Assembly (NCBI GenBank): GCA_027946555.1
Contig: JAPEVC010000115.1
Location: forward strand, 1-64,000
Length of the DNA: 64,000 nucleotides
Direction: 5' to 3'
Source of the DNA: Gnomoniopsis sp. IMI 355080
Taxonomy: Eukaryota; Ascomycota; Sordariomycetes; Diaporthales; Gnomoniaceae
Under the pieces are notes generated by a model. That model worked only from the letters and a program-made list of their open reading frames with translations, had not been told where the DNA came from and ran no database searches. Made by a program: the position numbers and the translations under genes. Numbering within the stretch: position 1 is the first letter of the stretch; every line of letters starts with the position of its first letter. Positions 36,284-47,228 of the stretch are shown piece after piece.

Positions 36284-39019
36284 ATGGCCGCCGCCCTTGC
36301 CGAGATTCCTCCCTCCCACGAGGCATTACTTGTTTTGCCTGCGTCTGCCTCCCTCGACGAGTCCGAGCCTGTGCGCGAGACCACCGAGCTTCCCACTCCC
36401 GTCGCAGATCTGAATAGTGAATTCTCCGCTGCTCCTACTGACGCCTCCTCCAACAACGCGTCCTTCAGCTCCACTCCACCAACAACCCTTACCGATGCCG
36501 CTAGCATTGCATCCGAGTCTTCCAAGCCCGACCTCACCACCATCACCGCCACGCTTGCCTCACTCGACCAGTCCGAACCCCTGGAGCGTATCGAACAGAC
36601 TGTCGAGGTCGGCACACCTCACCGTGACCAATCCACTCCCCAGCCAATCGCTTCTGACGACAAGGAGAATGTCACCCCAAGACGCGCCCGCTCCGCGCGT
36701 TCCACCACCAGAACACCCGTCTACAACCTAGCTAAGCTTGCTGGCACCTTCATACATGGGAAGAGACGCGCCAATGGCGACGAGGTACGCGACAAGCGTC
36801 GGCGCACTATACCGGGTGCAGGCAGCGAGACCCGACCTTTGGGCTCATCTCTTTCTGCTTCGCCCAAGACTGCACGTGGCAACGCAAAGTCTGCCGTTAC
36901 GACGCGTAGAGCTACGCGATCCTCTGGTGTCGCAACTACAGAGACTGTTGTCGCGGCCCTCACATCTCTGGGCAAGCGTGGTCGCAAGGCGTCGGAGCCT
37001 GTTCGCGTGCCACGCGAGCTTCGGAGACTCCAGGACACCAACGAATTTGTGGGTATAGAAGCCAAGCCCGTTCTCCACACCATATGGAGCAATGGCAAGT
37101 ACATCGACCCCAATGAATTGGACGAGAGTGGCGAACCATTGCACAAAAAGGCTCGGAAGAATACCCGAAAGCAGACGCCCAAAGAGGAGGAGGAACAGGA
37201 GGCTAGCGAGGAGCCCGAGCCTGTCGTTCAGGCTCCAACTAAGCGCGTCAAGAAGTGGTTGAGCAAGGGCCTCTATGCCGGTCAGGATGCTTCTGCGGAC
37301 TACACTTCAGGTCTCAGTGCCGCCGACAAGAAGAAGCTCGCGCAGTTCCCAGAACTCAAGCCAAGTGGCAAGGTCAACAAGACCTTACCGTTGCCCATGT
37401 TTGCCGGTCTGAGGACCCTGATCAATGGACGAGACTTCAAGCTGCCATTCGATGTCTGCAACCCTCTCCCGCCTGGCCAGCCTAAGCCGGACGAGTGGCG
37501 CAAGATGACCAAGAGTGAGAGCCCTATCTATCACTCACTTCATGTCTCGATGTACTAACACAATCCTAGACCGCTTCGTTGGAGATGCTGGAACATATTG
37601 GCGCAAGACCGATCACTTCAAGGACTACCAGTCAAAGTGCGTGTGCAAGCCCGAGGACGGATGCGCCGAGGACTGCCAAAATCGTATCATGCTATACGAG
37701 TGCGATGAGACCAACTGCAATGTTGGCAAGGAGCACTGTCAGAATCGCGCATTCCAGAACCTGACCGAGCGCACCAAGAAGGGTGGTCGATTCCGCGTTG
37801 GTGTCGAAGTCCTCAAGACCGCTGATCGTGGTCACGGTGTGCGGAGCAATCGCTGCTTTGAACCCAACCAAATCATTATGGAGTATACCGGCGAGATCAT
37901 AACTGAGGCTGAATGTGAGCGCCGGATGAATGAAAAGTATAAGGATAACGAGGTGAGATCAAAATCGATTTTATTTTGTGACATTCGCTGACCTCCAATC
38001 AGTGCTATTATCTCATGGCCTTCGATCAAAACATGATTATTGACGCAACAACTGGCAGCATCGCTCGGTTTGTGAACCACTCATGCGATCCAAACTGTCG
38101 AATGGAGAAATGGATCGTTCACGGTCAACCTCGCATGGCCCTGTTCGCTGGCGACAAGCCTATCATGACAGGCGAGGAGCTCACATATGATTACAATTTC
38201 GATCCATTCTCGGCCAAGAACGTGCAGAAGTGTCTCTGTGGCAGCGCAAATTGCCGTGGTGTCCTGGGCCCAAAGGTTTCGAAGCTGCCCAAGGGCGAAG
38301 CCAAGAACGTTATCAAGGAGACAGTCAAAGCCGCAACCAAGGCTGGAAAGCGGAAGCTGCAGGCGCTTCTCGGTGGTGAGAATGATAACGCTCCCAGCAA
38401 GAAGCGCAAGATTGCAAAGGCTACGGGGGCGAAGCGATCTTTGGGAGCGAAGGCTTCTGCTGCCGTGAAGAAGACAGCAAGTTCTATATCTGTTAACGCC
38501 AAGGCTGCTCTCGCTGCAGCTCAGGTCAAGAAGCCGACGACAAGTATTTCTGTGCGAAAGGCGACACTGGTCAAGGCTTCAAAGGTGTACACCAAGAACG
38601 GGAAGCAGTTGTTGCTTGCGGACACCATTGTATCGAACTCTACGATCGTTGCTACGCCAAAGGCAGCACCAAAGAAGAGACTTACCGCAAAAGCCTCTTC
38701 AGTCAAGAGCAAGGCGAAGCCCAAGCCAAAATCGGTGACAAAGACCGCCGGCAAGAGCACAACCAAGGCCACGATCAAGAGCGCGGGCGTCAAGGGCAGT
38801 ATTAAGGGCACTGTGAAGACCGCAAAACACACAATCAGCAAGACAGCCGGGAAGAAGACGGTCAAGAAGACCACCAGAGTCGCCAAGCAGAGCATTCTGG
38901 CATCACCCGAGGAATCTGCGCCTGCTGAGGGTGGCTCAATCTCTGTCAAGGGTCCTCGAAAGGCGCTGGAGCTGTCGCGGACGCAGAACAAGATCCGTGT
39001 CGTGACAGACTCTGAGTAG
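36284..39019 (+). CDS. ASH1: ASH1-type SET-domain histone-lysine N-methyltransferase (H3K36 class)
   Basis: Three exons: 36284-37514, 37570-37952 and 38003-39019 (introns 55 and 50 nt), about 876 aa. Start MAAALAEIPPSHEALL; a Met two codons upstream would need the GTG at 36278. Residues 1-410 are disordered with basic patches. An AWS zinc module begins near C434 (CVCKPEDGC ... CQNR). The SET domain (about 487-612) includes DRGHGVRSN, EYTGEIITEAECERRM, the cofactor and catalytic motifs FVNHSCDPNC (NHSC 563-566) and YDYNF (600-604). A post-SET zinc motif CLCGSANCRG follows at about 615-624. CYYLMAFDQ and the long N-terminus fit ASH1 (H3K36 methylation of facultative heterochromatin in Neurospora and Fusarium) rather than SET2, and no SRI domain is seen. 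Residues about 625-876 form a Lys/Ala/Thr-rich tail resembling linker histone. Confidence 0.9.
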
Positions 39020-40331
39020 GCCTGCAAAGGGTCGACGACGAGCACTAATACATCCTGCCATTGACGATCCTGGGCTTCTTTGAGCAGGATGCTCGTCGGA
39101 TGAAGGAAATTTGGCGGCACTTCACAGTTCATAGGAGTTTTGAATTAGCATGGACAGGAGTAATTGCGGGATTTGAAGCCGTTTCATCCTGCGAGCTGGG
39201 ATTATCAGAATCAAAGGCGAGGGGATTGATGAGCAGGGTCCGTGGGATCCGTGTAACATTATGCCGGTATTTCAGAAGGGCAATAACTTCTACGGAAGAT
39301 GTGGAATCACTATGCATTGAACGGGTCTATTCAACAACAGACAGGATCTATTTTTATCTCACTTATTGTGAAGGGGCGAGACTTGCTGGGGAGGAGGAAG
39401 ATCTCGTCCGTTGGTGATGCGAGAGAAAGGAGGGCAAAGGGAAGGCGTATTTGCAGCGTGCTGGACTAATGGAGGTGCTGACCCATACGCAAAACCAGAC
39501 TGGGGGGCCCTCTTTAGCAGCAGCAGTCTTTTTTTCCTAAGCTGACTTTCCTCTCTGGCGCAGAGAACAGATGATATGATCATACGATAATTTAGTTCTC
39601 AATGCATCGCACTGCGGCTTCGTACCTCTGACGTACGGGCCTTCGAATGGGGCCAGGAGAGGCGCAACACTTGTAAAGAGGGCGGAGGAGTGACAAAGAC
39701 GCCTATTTCCGTGGTCAAGCTGAGGATAGTGGATATGTGATTCTCACAAAAGTGCGTGTTGCGCTGTCAGCTCCCCCACATGCCAGCATGATGGCAAGCC
39801 CGGACGTTATTTCTTCACAGCCGGAGGGCATAACTTTTGTGAAAAGGCGGGGTGAAGAGAGCCAAAACACGTGCGAGAAGAATCATGTGGCACGCCGGTC
39901 TTGAAACGAGTTGGGGTCCGAAACATTTTCTGGAGACAGTAAGATAAGTTTGGAAGCTATGAGATCCATGCTATCTCGTATTCGTCGCTTCTGGTGTTAG
40001 GATTCTGCTCGTAGCTGGGCATATTTGGTCTGTATAGGGTCGACCCTCTTTTTGAAGCTGGAGCTGCGAACAGCGGGAGAGGGGGCCAAAGGAGGCTTCA
40101 TTTCTGGGTTGGATGGATGGGAGCTACTGCGGGTTAACGCATCTCTTCGGGATTGCTCGTGAGATTTTCCTCTCCATGCAGGTCACAGGGCTGATCAGCT
40201 TGGGGCGGTCCCAAGACATCAGATTAGGTATCGACGGCACTCGCATGGGTGGCGAACGGGTGATACGGGCCGTACTTACGGCAGCGAGCAATCAATCCTA
40301 CGACATACTCGTAGAAGCGGGTAAACAGTAT

Positions 40332-40362
40332 CGGTGCCGACAGCTCGGTGCCGACAGCTCGG
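40332..40362. repeat. 14-bp tandem duplication (CGGTGCCGACAGCT)
   Basis: Two exact head-to-tail copies followed by the first three bases of a third. Confidence 0.9.
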
Positions 40363-40392
40363 TTTTGATGAGGGCCGGCCGCAGAGTCTTCT

Positions 40393-40420
40393 ATTTGATT
40401 TGTTTTATTTGATTTGTTTT
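40393..40420. repeat. 14-bp tandem duplication (ATTTGATTTGTTTT)
   Basis: Two exact head-to-tail copies running into a T-run and then an A-run, about 30 bp from the previous 14-bp duplication but unrelated in sequence. Confidence 0.9.
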
Positions 40421-41008
40421 ATTTTTTTTAAAAAAAAGGGTGACCTTAGGGCCGTCAGCAAAGAAGAAGCCTGACGGTCAGTGCCCTACCTAAGAGACCA
40501 AATGTTGTAGGTAAGCCTTGGGGCAGGGGCCAGGGGGCAGTGCACCTAGATTCTCCTTGGGATGACAACCTCAGGACAAGCATGGGCAGGGGAAGAAAGA
40601 AAAGAAAAAAACCCCTCAATCAGCCCGGGGGAGTCACGAGACGTGTGAGGCTCTTAGTATTTTGGGGGCCCTGGGGCACGTGTGCATAGGGCTGAGGATC
40701 AAGAGCCTCATGTGTCTACGGGCCTATGTCACAACGTTGTGGCGGTGTTGTGGAGATTGACAGTGTTATTTTTCAGCAGAGGACTCTCGCAGCCGCCTTT
40801 CTGCAGGTTATTAAGCTCTGCGTCTACGTTTTGTCTGGATACACTAGGTACGTGGGCGTGGGCGTAACAATGCAGCTTTGGGCGTCTCCATTCGGTTGTT
40901 TCCCCAGCAGGATCGACAAACGTTGTGTGCGTACGATTACGAATTGTCGCTGTTGAAGGTACGCGGCGTTCTGTCCGCATCTCCGGAGATGTGGGGTATT
41001 ATGTACAT

Positions 41009-41044
41009 ATATATGTGTGTGTGTGTGCGTGTGGGTGTGGGTGA
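41009..41044. repeat. (TG)n-rich microsatellite
   Basis: Alternating TA then TG repeats (atatatgtgtgtgtgtg) with GTGGG interruptions, in the gene-poor interval. Confidence 0.85.
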
Positions 41045-42126
41045 GAGAGCAAAGAGCCTGTAAGCAGTACTTAAGCTGCTGTGGTATGCGTGGATGTATG
41101 TGCCACGGCATGGCACAGATATGCAGTGCAGGCAGAGTGCATAGCGTCTGCCAGCAGCAAAACTCACGAACCCCTGTGGCCCTTCCTTGCGAGCTTGTCT
41201 TGGAAGAGTTTCTCTCAAATTCGCGCACATGGCTCTCTTGGACTCTCTGAAGTGCAGGCTCTGCGTAGTGGAGATTGTGCTTACGCGCAGTACAAGTCTG
41301 CCATGTTTTTTCCACTTTGTCTTTAGTGACGTGCGTTGCAGCCTGTTGATGCAAGATGAGGCGTGCGGCACAGGCAACTTGACGTTGTTGCTAGCTTGTG
41401 AGCCGGTTGTCATACAATTCACTGCTTTTTCCCGGGCAGACTACTACCGAGAACTTCACGGCGACAGCAAGATGTAGTCGAAAAAGAAACCCTGATGTAT
41501 ATTCCTGAGCGCGATGCCTTGGCCCCAATTCTAATGGTCTTTCCCAATCCTCCCGAGGTCGTAGAAGCCCAGCCTAAAAATAAATAGTTCCCTCAGCTAT
41601 GCTCGCTATGCAATCGGACCATCCCTTTGCTGTGTATCAATGCTATTCCGGCCAAAGAAATCTACAATATCAAAACACCAGATATCCACAGCTTTTGACA
41701 GTCTTGTCCACGCATCCTGCTCGATACAGGGACAGTTGCCTGTCGTTAAACATAGCCCTTCTAGATCCCCAAAAAAAATCAATTTGAAAACAAAAAATGA
41801 GAACCATGCGAACCAAGCGGTGTCAATTGCGGAGGTGTGGATGGAGGGTGCCCTTCCGTGTTCAAATCCCGAGCACGGTACGATCCGCATAGACCCAAGT
41901 GTCCAACTGGAGATGGAAGGCGGATATTACATCCATCCGTGCCATGAACCTGAGCGTGGTGAAGAGGAGAATCTGGCCGTTGGGCAGCTCAGTGAAGATG
42001 ATCCATGATAGTCATAGGTGTGTCACCAAGAGTTGTGGTATATCTTGGCTCCTTCAATGCGAATTTCATTGGGACCGGTGCAAAAGGTCGTCTTGATAGA
42101 CTGCTCGTCGAAGCCATTGCTGTGAA

Positions 42127-42267
42127 TTATTTTCCGTAAACCGGCTCGACTTTATCGCAGCTACCCCGATAGTGTCCACAGGTGATGCAGGCTGGTGTTG
42201 TGGCCGTGTTCCAGTAGCCTCGGCACATGCAGCAAATCCATATATAGCCAGTGATCTTTCGGCCCAT
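42127..42267 (-). CDS. small cysteine-rich protein with CC-x-C and CGH motifs (copy 1)
   Basis: A 46-aa frame starting MGRKITGYIWICCMCRGYWN and ending EPVYGK. It shows WICCMC, then ACITCGHYRGSC, a spacing that suggests a small zinc-binding knuckle. The frame is open further upstream (to 42468), so a longer protein or an upstream exon is possible. A short ATG-plus-GTAAGT unit at 42520-42503 (minus) could be a first exon, but no clean in-phase acceptor is visible. The pattern resembles copy 2 at 53185-53475 and small W-x-C-C-x-C proteins I recall as uncharacterised in Fusarium and Colletotrichum. No function can be assigned. One ligand position seems altered (HYRGSC where copy 2 has HRRCTSC). 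Confidence 0.45.
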   Translation of the reverse strand: MGRKITGYIWICCMCRGYWNTATTPACITCGHYRGSCDKVEPVYGK

Positions 42268-42854
42268 TGTAACGGTCGAGGAAAAGAGTGCCAAATATTT
42301 TGCTTGGGTTGGACGAAGACTGACAGAGTGCGGATTGTATGTGGATGTGCAAACAAGGTAGTCTTGTGGATGGGATTGATGATGGTTTGATCTTGGTGGA
42401 GGTGGAAGGAACTCCCAGAAGTTATAACTTATACAAAATCTTAAACACAGCATAGAGTGCTCGTTCATATGTGAAAAAGCCCAATATGCGCGTAATTTAG
42501 TACTTACCCTTCACAGCCATGGTCATCTAGATCGCCATTGGGTTTCACGGCGAGCACCGTTGCCCTGCGAGAAGCATAGCCCTCATGGCCCCAAGGCAAC
42601 TGTCTTGGGCTCCATAGAAAACGGCGTGAACAGTCAGGCAGCCCCCAATGGAGCTGGGGTTGGGGCTATGACAAGCAGGAAAGTAAGGACTCAGGTGAAG
42701 GGGAAGGCGTCCCTAGTTTCAGGGGAGACTACTACCAGCGGGAAGGGTAAGGATATGGGGCGTGGGGTCCATCCACCAGTGAGAGCTTTGCAATGCCTAA
42801 TACCTTTATTTTGCCTCGCCGCAAGAAAAGTAGAAAAGAGTCACAGGATACAGA

Positions 42855-43553
42855 CTAGGGCCGTCCCGGGCCGCATTTGAGGTGAGCTAAGCCATGGGCA
42901 CTCTCCCAGATAGTATATTCCTCATGGGGAGGATGACAGGCTGATAGTGGAGATGGAGAGGGTTGGTTAGCCTGGGCTGTTTCCCCGAGGGTGACAACGA
43001 GACTCGAAGGCAGCAAGTTCAGGATGAGATCAATGGTCGCCTTTCTTCCACATTGGCACCTGAACAACATCATCTGACCGAGACATCCATGGCCAAGTGC
43101 GTAAACGAACCGGAGGAGGTGCTTCTCGGTGAGGACGGTAGAGTTGGCAGTGCATTCAAGCATGGTAATGACGCAAAAGTATGTTGGCCAGTCGGTCATA
43201 TCCATAATTGTATATATGGGAAGATTGTTTGTTTTCGTTCTGTTTCCTAGCAAGTAAGTGCGTGAGGTGCAGGTGGTATCCAGGGAAAGCAGGAAATGCT
43301 GAGCAGCGAATTTGTTAGTGGGGGATGCGGCTCTGCTGCTCATACAGACACACCCTGGTGTGGCACATAAATAGTCGATAAGCCTTGACCCTTGAGATAT
43401 CCTAGACTCGTAGTAGGCAACCATGAAGTGGGTCTGTAGCTCGACCTTCTGCACAGCCCTAGCGAAACGCGCCAGAACCTCCTTGGACTCACCGTCGCAT
43501 GGAAGAATTGATATAGTAGAGGTTGAGAGTGAAGCCTTCCATGTTCTCGCCAT
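42855..43553 (-). CDS. hypothetical protein, 232-codon minus-strand frame
   Basis: A frame with a genuine ATG at 43553, uninterrupted to a TAG at 42855, and frequent C-ending codons. The start reads MARTWKASLSTSTISILPCD followed by GESKEVLARFARAVQKVEL and HFMVAYYESR, which look like folded protein. Several Cys occur later (CATPGCVCMS, CQCGRK). No family was recognised. Part of the frame may be unspliced intron, for example after GTGAGT near 43490. Its length is more than expected by chance in the surrounding sequence. It lies between the small Cys-rich copy 1 and another minus-strand frame at 43712-44149. Confidence 0.4.
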   Translation of the reverse strand: MARTWKASLSTSTISILPCDGESKEVLARFARAVQKVELQTHFMVAYYESRISQGSRLIDYLCATPGCVCMSSRAASPTNKFAAQHFLLSLDTTCTSRTYLLGNRTKTNNLPIYTIMDMTDWPTYFCVITMLECTANSTVLTEKHLLRFVYALGHGCLGQMMLFRCQCGRKATIDLILNLLPSSLVVTLGETAQANQPSPSPLSACHPPHEEYTIWESAHGLAHLKCGPGRP

Positions 43554-43711
43554 TTTTTTTCTCCCTCACGACTTTGGCACAGCGACACCTGAAACTGCTT
43601 ACTGCAGCGTGAATCCCGTCAGGCCAAATGTGATTTTTGAGTCACCTGAACAATCTGTGCCCCAGGCATACAGTCTGGTGGCGAAAGATACCTAGCCAAA
43701 GCCGCAGAGCC

Positions 43712-44149
43712 TCATCCAGAAACGGGTAGACTCGGAAGGGCCTTCTCGTACTGCCCCCGTTGTACTTGGGATCCAGTCGCGTTCCCGGTGCGCTTGTCGG
43801 TATCATCATTGGCTGCTCCGGCTTCCTGTTGCCTGGCAAGGCTGAATGCTGGGCGCCGTCGTTGTTCGCACAGGTTGACACATCGGTGATTGAATCGAGT
43901 CATCGAGGTGATGCTGCGCAGTGCCGCATACTCGCATTGGCGTCCTTCACTTTCCACATTCCTCGACATCCACCTGACGTCCTCGACGGCCGCGCCCTCG
44001 ACGGCCGCGTCCTCGAAGGGTCCTCGGGGATTCAGAGACGCGACCCCATCTTTCTCTTCGTTCTTTTTGGGATGCTCAAGTTTCGCGTAGGTTTGGTTCG
44101 TTATTTCGTCGAGAGCGATGTTTAAGTGGCGTGTAATTCGTGCGTTCAT
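43712..44149 (-). CDS. hypothetical protein, 145 aa, with TATA box upstream
   Basis: The frame starts at ATG 44149 (MNARITRHLNIALDEITNQT) and stops at 43712. A TATAAAT element lies about 80 nt upstream (44227-44233), a sensible core-promoter distance. The middle is acidic with a 15-bp in-frame duplication giving EDAAVEGAAVED, and the C-terminus has KALPSLP, a motif common in fungal disordered proteins. No domain was recognised. An intron may begin at the GTATGC near 43933, so the C-terminal part is uncertain. Confidence 0.4.
   Translation of the reverse strand: MNARITRHLNIALDEITNQTYAKLEHPKKNEEKDGVASLNPRGPFEDAAVEGAAVEDVRWMSRNVESEGRQCEYAALRSITSMTRFNHRCVNLCEQRRRPAFSLARQQEAGAANDDTDKRTGNATGSQVQRGQYEKALPSLPVSG
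43982..44011. repeat. 15-bp tandem duplication (CTCGACGGCCGCG core)
   Basis: Two near-exact copies, one base different, with a third degraded start (ctcgaaggg). The length is a multiple of three and lies in frame with the 145-aa minus-strand frame. Confidence 0.8.
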
Positions 44150-44226
44150 TCTCCTATTTCCCTGACTGCGTTCCTGCGTGTGTTGAATATCGCCTTGAGC
44201 TTCGGTTATGGACGTGGGTTTCCCTC

Positions 44227-44233
44227 ATTTATA
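44227..44233 (-). promoter_or_regulatory. TATA-box-like element
   Basis: TATAAAT on the minus strand about 80 nt upstream of the ATG at 44149. It supports transcription of the minus-strand 145-aa frame. Confidence 0.4.
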
Positions 44234-44601
44234 GCCTCCAGCTGTTAGCTGGTTCAACTAGGTGGCCTGCAAAGAATGGTACCTCCGTGGAGTTACCGTG
44301 AACCCCGACGAGATGTTGATGTGCTGCTGGTGGCCTAGACCCATAGTCGAGCTCCAGCACGCAAGCCATGGCACTCAAAGAGATCAACATCATGAGATGT
44401 GGGTGCGAGCCCGGGGTCGCTATGGCTCAGACAGTACACTACACTGCCAAGATCGAATGTCCATAATCGGGTGCCCTGAAGAAGGTCGAGTGACACAAGA
44501 ACTGCCATCTCGTGAAGCTTGAGGCCTAGCACGCCTTTGGTAGGCACGCAGGCTCAGAGACGGTCTTGTGGTGAGCAAGAAAGGAAAGAGGGTTGTGATG
44601 A

Positions 44602-46109
44602 TGCATCAATTGTTCCAAGGGGTCGGTGCTATCCATCGATGCCCAAGAGACATGGGCAGCATGGAAGCATCTGGCGACCAACTGAACCAAGCTCCTTCAC
44701 CCTCGAACACTACCTTGAGATAGACGAGGTGATAAGAGATCCATAGCTGATTGATCGACAGTTCAAGGGGAGGAAACAGAGTGACGGGATATCACGGACT
44801 GATCGAGGAAAAAGGAGGAAGAGCAGGAACCTCAATCTTCAGAGGCAGGGCGCACTTGCAGCACCAGTCTCATGAAGCTTCACGTCAGACCAGACCAGAC
44901 TTTGTGAAATAAGGATGACTTACCATCGATGGTCTCACTTGAAGAAACACGATAACGAAGGGCAGTTGGGAAATGGTGCGGGACAACTTGTCGGTGTCGA
45001 AGAGCCAAGCGGGAAGGTACGGTCGCGGCTTCCTTACCTCCTCCTCGGCCAGCATCGAGTGAAGCAAGCCTACAAGGCACAGGAGTGCGAGGCTTCGTTA
45101 ATATATGGAAATCTGTCCAGATGAGGCTCAAAAAATCATGTCGTTTCGACCGGGTTCCTTTGGTTGGTTGGTATGCCTAGTGTGGCATCCTTATCAGCGA
45201 GGCTGCCTGTTTTCCTGAACAGATGTCCGGCGGTCATATACTGGGCAATACTCTCCAGATATTACCCCTTTCTGCATGGATCCTTCGCACAAAGGAGCAG
45301 CCTCACTCTCCGTGAGTCAACTGTGGATTGTCGTTAGTATGTTGCTCCTTGGGCCGGTGCTTGGGCGCATCCACGGCACGCAAACGACCACCTCAAAGAC
45401 CGAATGAAAACATGAGATCAACCGCCGATGCTGATGATACGCTGTCAATGATGCCTTCTCAAATTCAAAGCCTACTTACCCCGTTGCGTCTATGGTCCTC
45501 CCGTTCACTGAGTGCCTCGCCACCGTGTTGCCTTGCTGTCTATCTCGGGCACCGGCTGTATGTAGGACGAGGTATACTAACAGCATCACGCTGCGGTGGA
45601 ACATATACATATCCCTACACCCCAATGTAGTCCCTGGGATGATGAGCAGGTATAGGCTTGTACGTGGATCTAATAGGAGACCAGACATTTCGCCGAGGAG
45701 CATCCAGACAAATTGAACATTGTTCCCTGCGGAAGTTTATTTCATCTTCTGTCGTTTCCTCATTGATGCAAGTTGTGCGTATATGTGGAAGGTTGCTCTG
45801 CAAGACCCTTCTCATTCGGCGTGAATGACCGTAGCATGATAGGAGGTCAACCTCGGCAATGTCGGAATGCCCAACTCATCTCCATGTGAAATTGCTTACC
45901 TACCTAGGTAGGTAGTATTCAAGGACGGGATTAGTGAAGTCGTAAAAAATGTCACAGAGCCACAAGCCTCTAAAGGAAGTTAGGAAGTGCAGAAGTGCGC
46001 TATTCTCCAATAATTGGTGCACATTGCGTATCAACGGCTGGAGCCTGCCTAAACATCGTGAATATAATATGTGGGTCGGCGGAGGGCGAGATGCCTGCTC
46101 ACTGCTCAT
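44602..46109 (-). other. possible multi-exon minus-strand gene, unresolved
   Basis: Several minus-strand segments read like protein and occur in order. 46109-45900 starts with a true ATG (MSSEQASRPPPTHILYSRCL ... LLENSALLHFLTSF) and ends at a GTAGGTAAGC donor-like site. About 45722-45480 includes WMLLGEMSGLLLDPRTSL and hydrophobic YLLIIPG. About 45070-44935 includes LAEEEVRKPRPYLPAWLFDT followed by a GTGAGA donor-like site. About 44746-44602 includes LWISYHLVYLKVVF. I could not join them into one open frame with certainty and recognise no family. The hydrophobic runs would fit a membrane protein. It may instead be a decayed gene. Confidence 0.25.
45897..45914. repeat. 18-bp perfect palindrome TACCTACCTAGGTAGGTA
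   Basis: The most extended ACCTAGGT-series palindrome in the window. It overlaps a candidate splice donor on the minus strand at the end of the possible exon at 46109-45900. Confidence 0.85.
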
Positions 46110-47228
46110 ATCATAAACAGGTGATGAAACGAAATCTCTGCTATATATATTAATTCAATGGGGTGTTGGTGGCGTGTGGCGAGTGTTATGACAGTGTCCT
46201 CAACGTGGCGATCTTCAGCCACAATGGACTCGTACTGCTGGTTCCGAGTGTTACCCAGCCATGAGTCTTCTATTGGGTCTCTGTCATTCTATGAATTCTA
46301 AATATGTTTTTATAGCTTAGAATAGAATTGTTGTATGGCAAAATTGATCGCAGATTGAGAGTTGATCGTGAGGTTTTGGGGGGAGGGTGTTGAAATCGTG
46401 AATGCATCGGCTTAAACGGAGTAGTAAGGGTAAAAGGCCACGAGCTCTTTGGTGTACAACTTGTTCATGATGATATATATCCTGGAGGTCTTGTCCTACA
46501 GGCTCAACTCAGGCAGACGCCAAAGATCAAACTCTGCGAGGCCGCATCTCAGGCACAATGCTGACGGGACGCCGGGAAGCGAATCCTCTGCCTAGGGTTC
46601 TCCCAGCCTCCGACCAGATCTGGTATAAGCGCCTAAAACCAATCTCAAACTGTGACTGTTTCCGGGTTCTTCCCAGACCTGACGGAATAGGATACGAGCT
46701 GTTATGGCAAGACCTGTTGCTGTTGGGACCACGTTGCGCATATGTATATCGTCACAAAGGTGTTGGCTGCTGGCTGTCAGATTGGGAGAAGTGGCCGTTG
46801 GCGAATTGCATCACCAATAACATTCCGTAACGCAAAGACTCAGAGACCATTCGCTTGACTGAGTCCATTTCAAGTGGCCAAGGGGACAGCTTGATTCCGC
46901 GACAAGAAGGAGGCGGGCATCTGATGGGTCTTTATATTGGCGATGTGGATGCTTTCACAGGGATGCCCCTTGAGACGAAGATCCCTGCAGCCGCTAGGAC
47001 TAGCATAGCACGGGCGTCGCCGCATATCAGCCCTGCAAGAAACGTCAGTGCTTTGTTTATCTCCGGGACATTACATGCTTTATTGAACCTCCATTCTACC
47101 CTTGTCTTCTTCATTTCAACTCCTCGAGCCCTTCGAATGGACGACAAGTCGCCAACGCCTGCGTGCCAAAGCCAGACTCAAACTGCACGCGACAATTCGT
47201 CTTTCGGGGCCGTGTTGTGGCGGCGCGA
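46110..47228. other. intergenic upstream of PFA5
   Basis: About 1.1 kb upstream of PFA5. Short overlapping frames on both strands are not supported. The 300 nt before 47229 are probably the PFA5 leader. Confidence 0.45.

Larger units (their letters stand above)
39020..42126. other. gene-poor interval downstream of ASH1
   Basis: About 3.1 kb with no supported gene. It contains two adjacent 14-bp tandem duplications (40332-40362 and 40393-40420), a T/A homopolymer junction (40421-40437) and a (TG)n microsatellite (41009-41044). Frames over the TG repeat are repeat artefacts. Confidence 0.5.

Noticed and set aside
40824..41422. Frames of 161-176 codons on the minus strand over the TG repeat
   Set aside because: Their length comes from the (TG)n/(CA)n repeat giving His-Thr runs; no conserved sequence was seen.
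41840..41875. GTGTTCAAATCCCGAGCAC, another B-box-like sequence
   Set aside because: The flanking bases pair to give a 13-nt loop rather than the 7-nt T-loop, and no acceptor stem or A-box is visible.
42503..42520. Similarity between ATGGCTGTGAAGGGTAAGTA here (minus) and the UBP6 first exon and donor at 6629-6610
   Set aside because: The match covers only the start codon and a consensus donor; flanking sequence differs, so coincidence is the simplest explanation.
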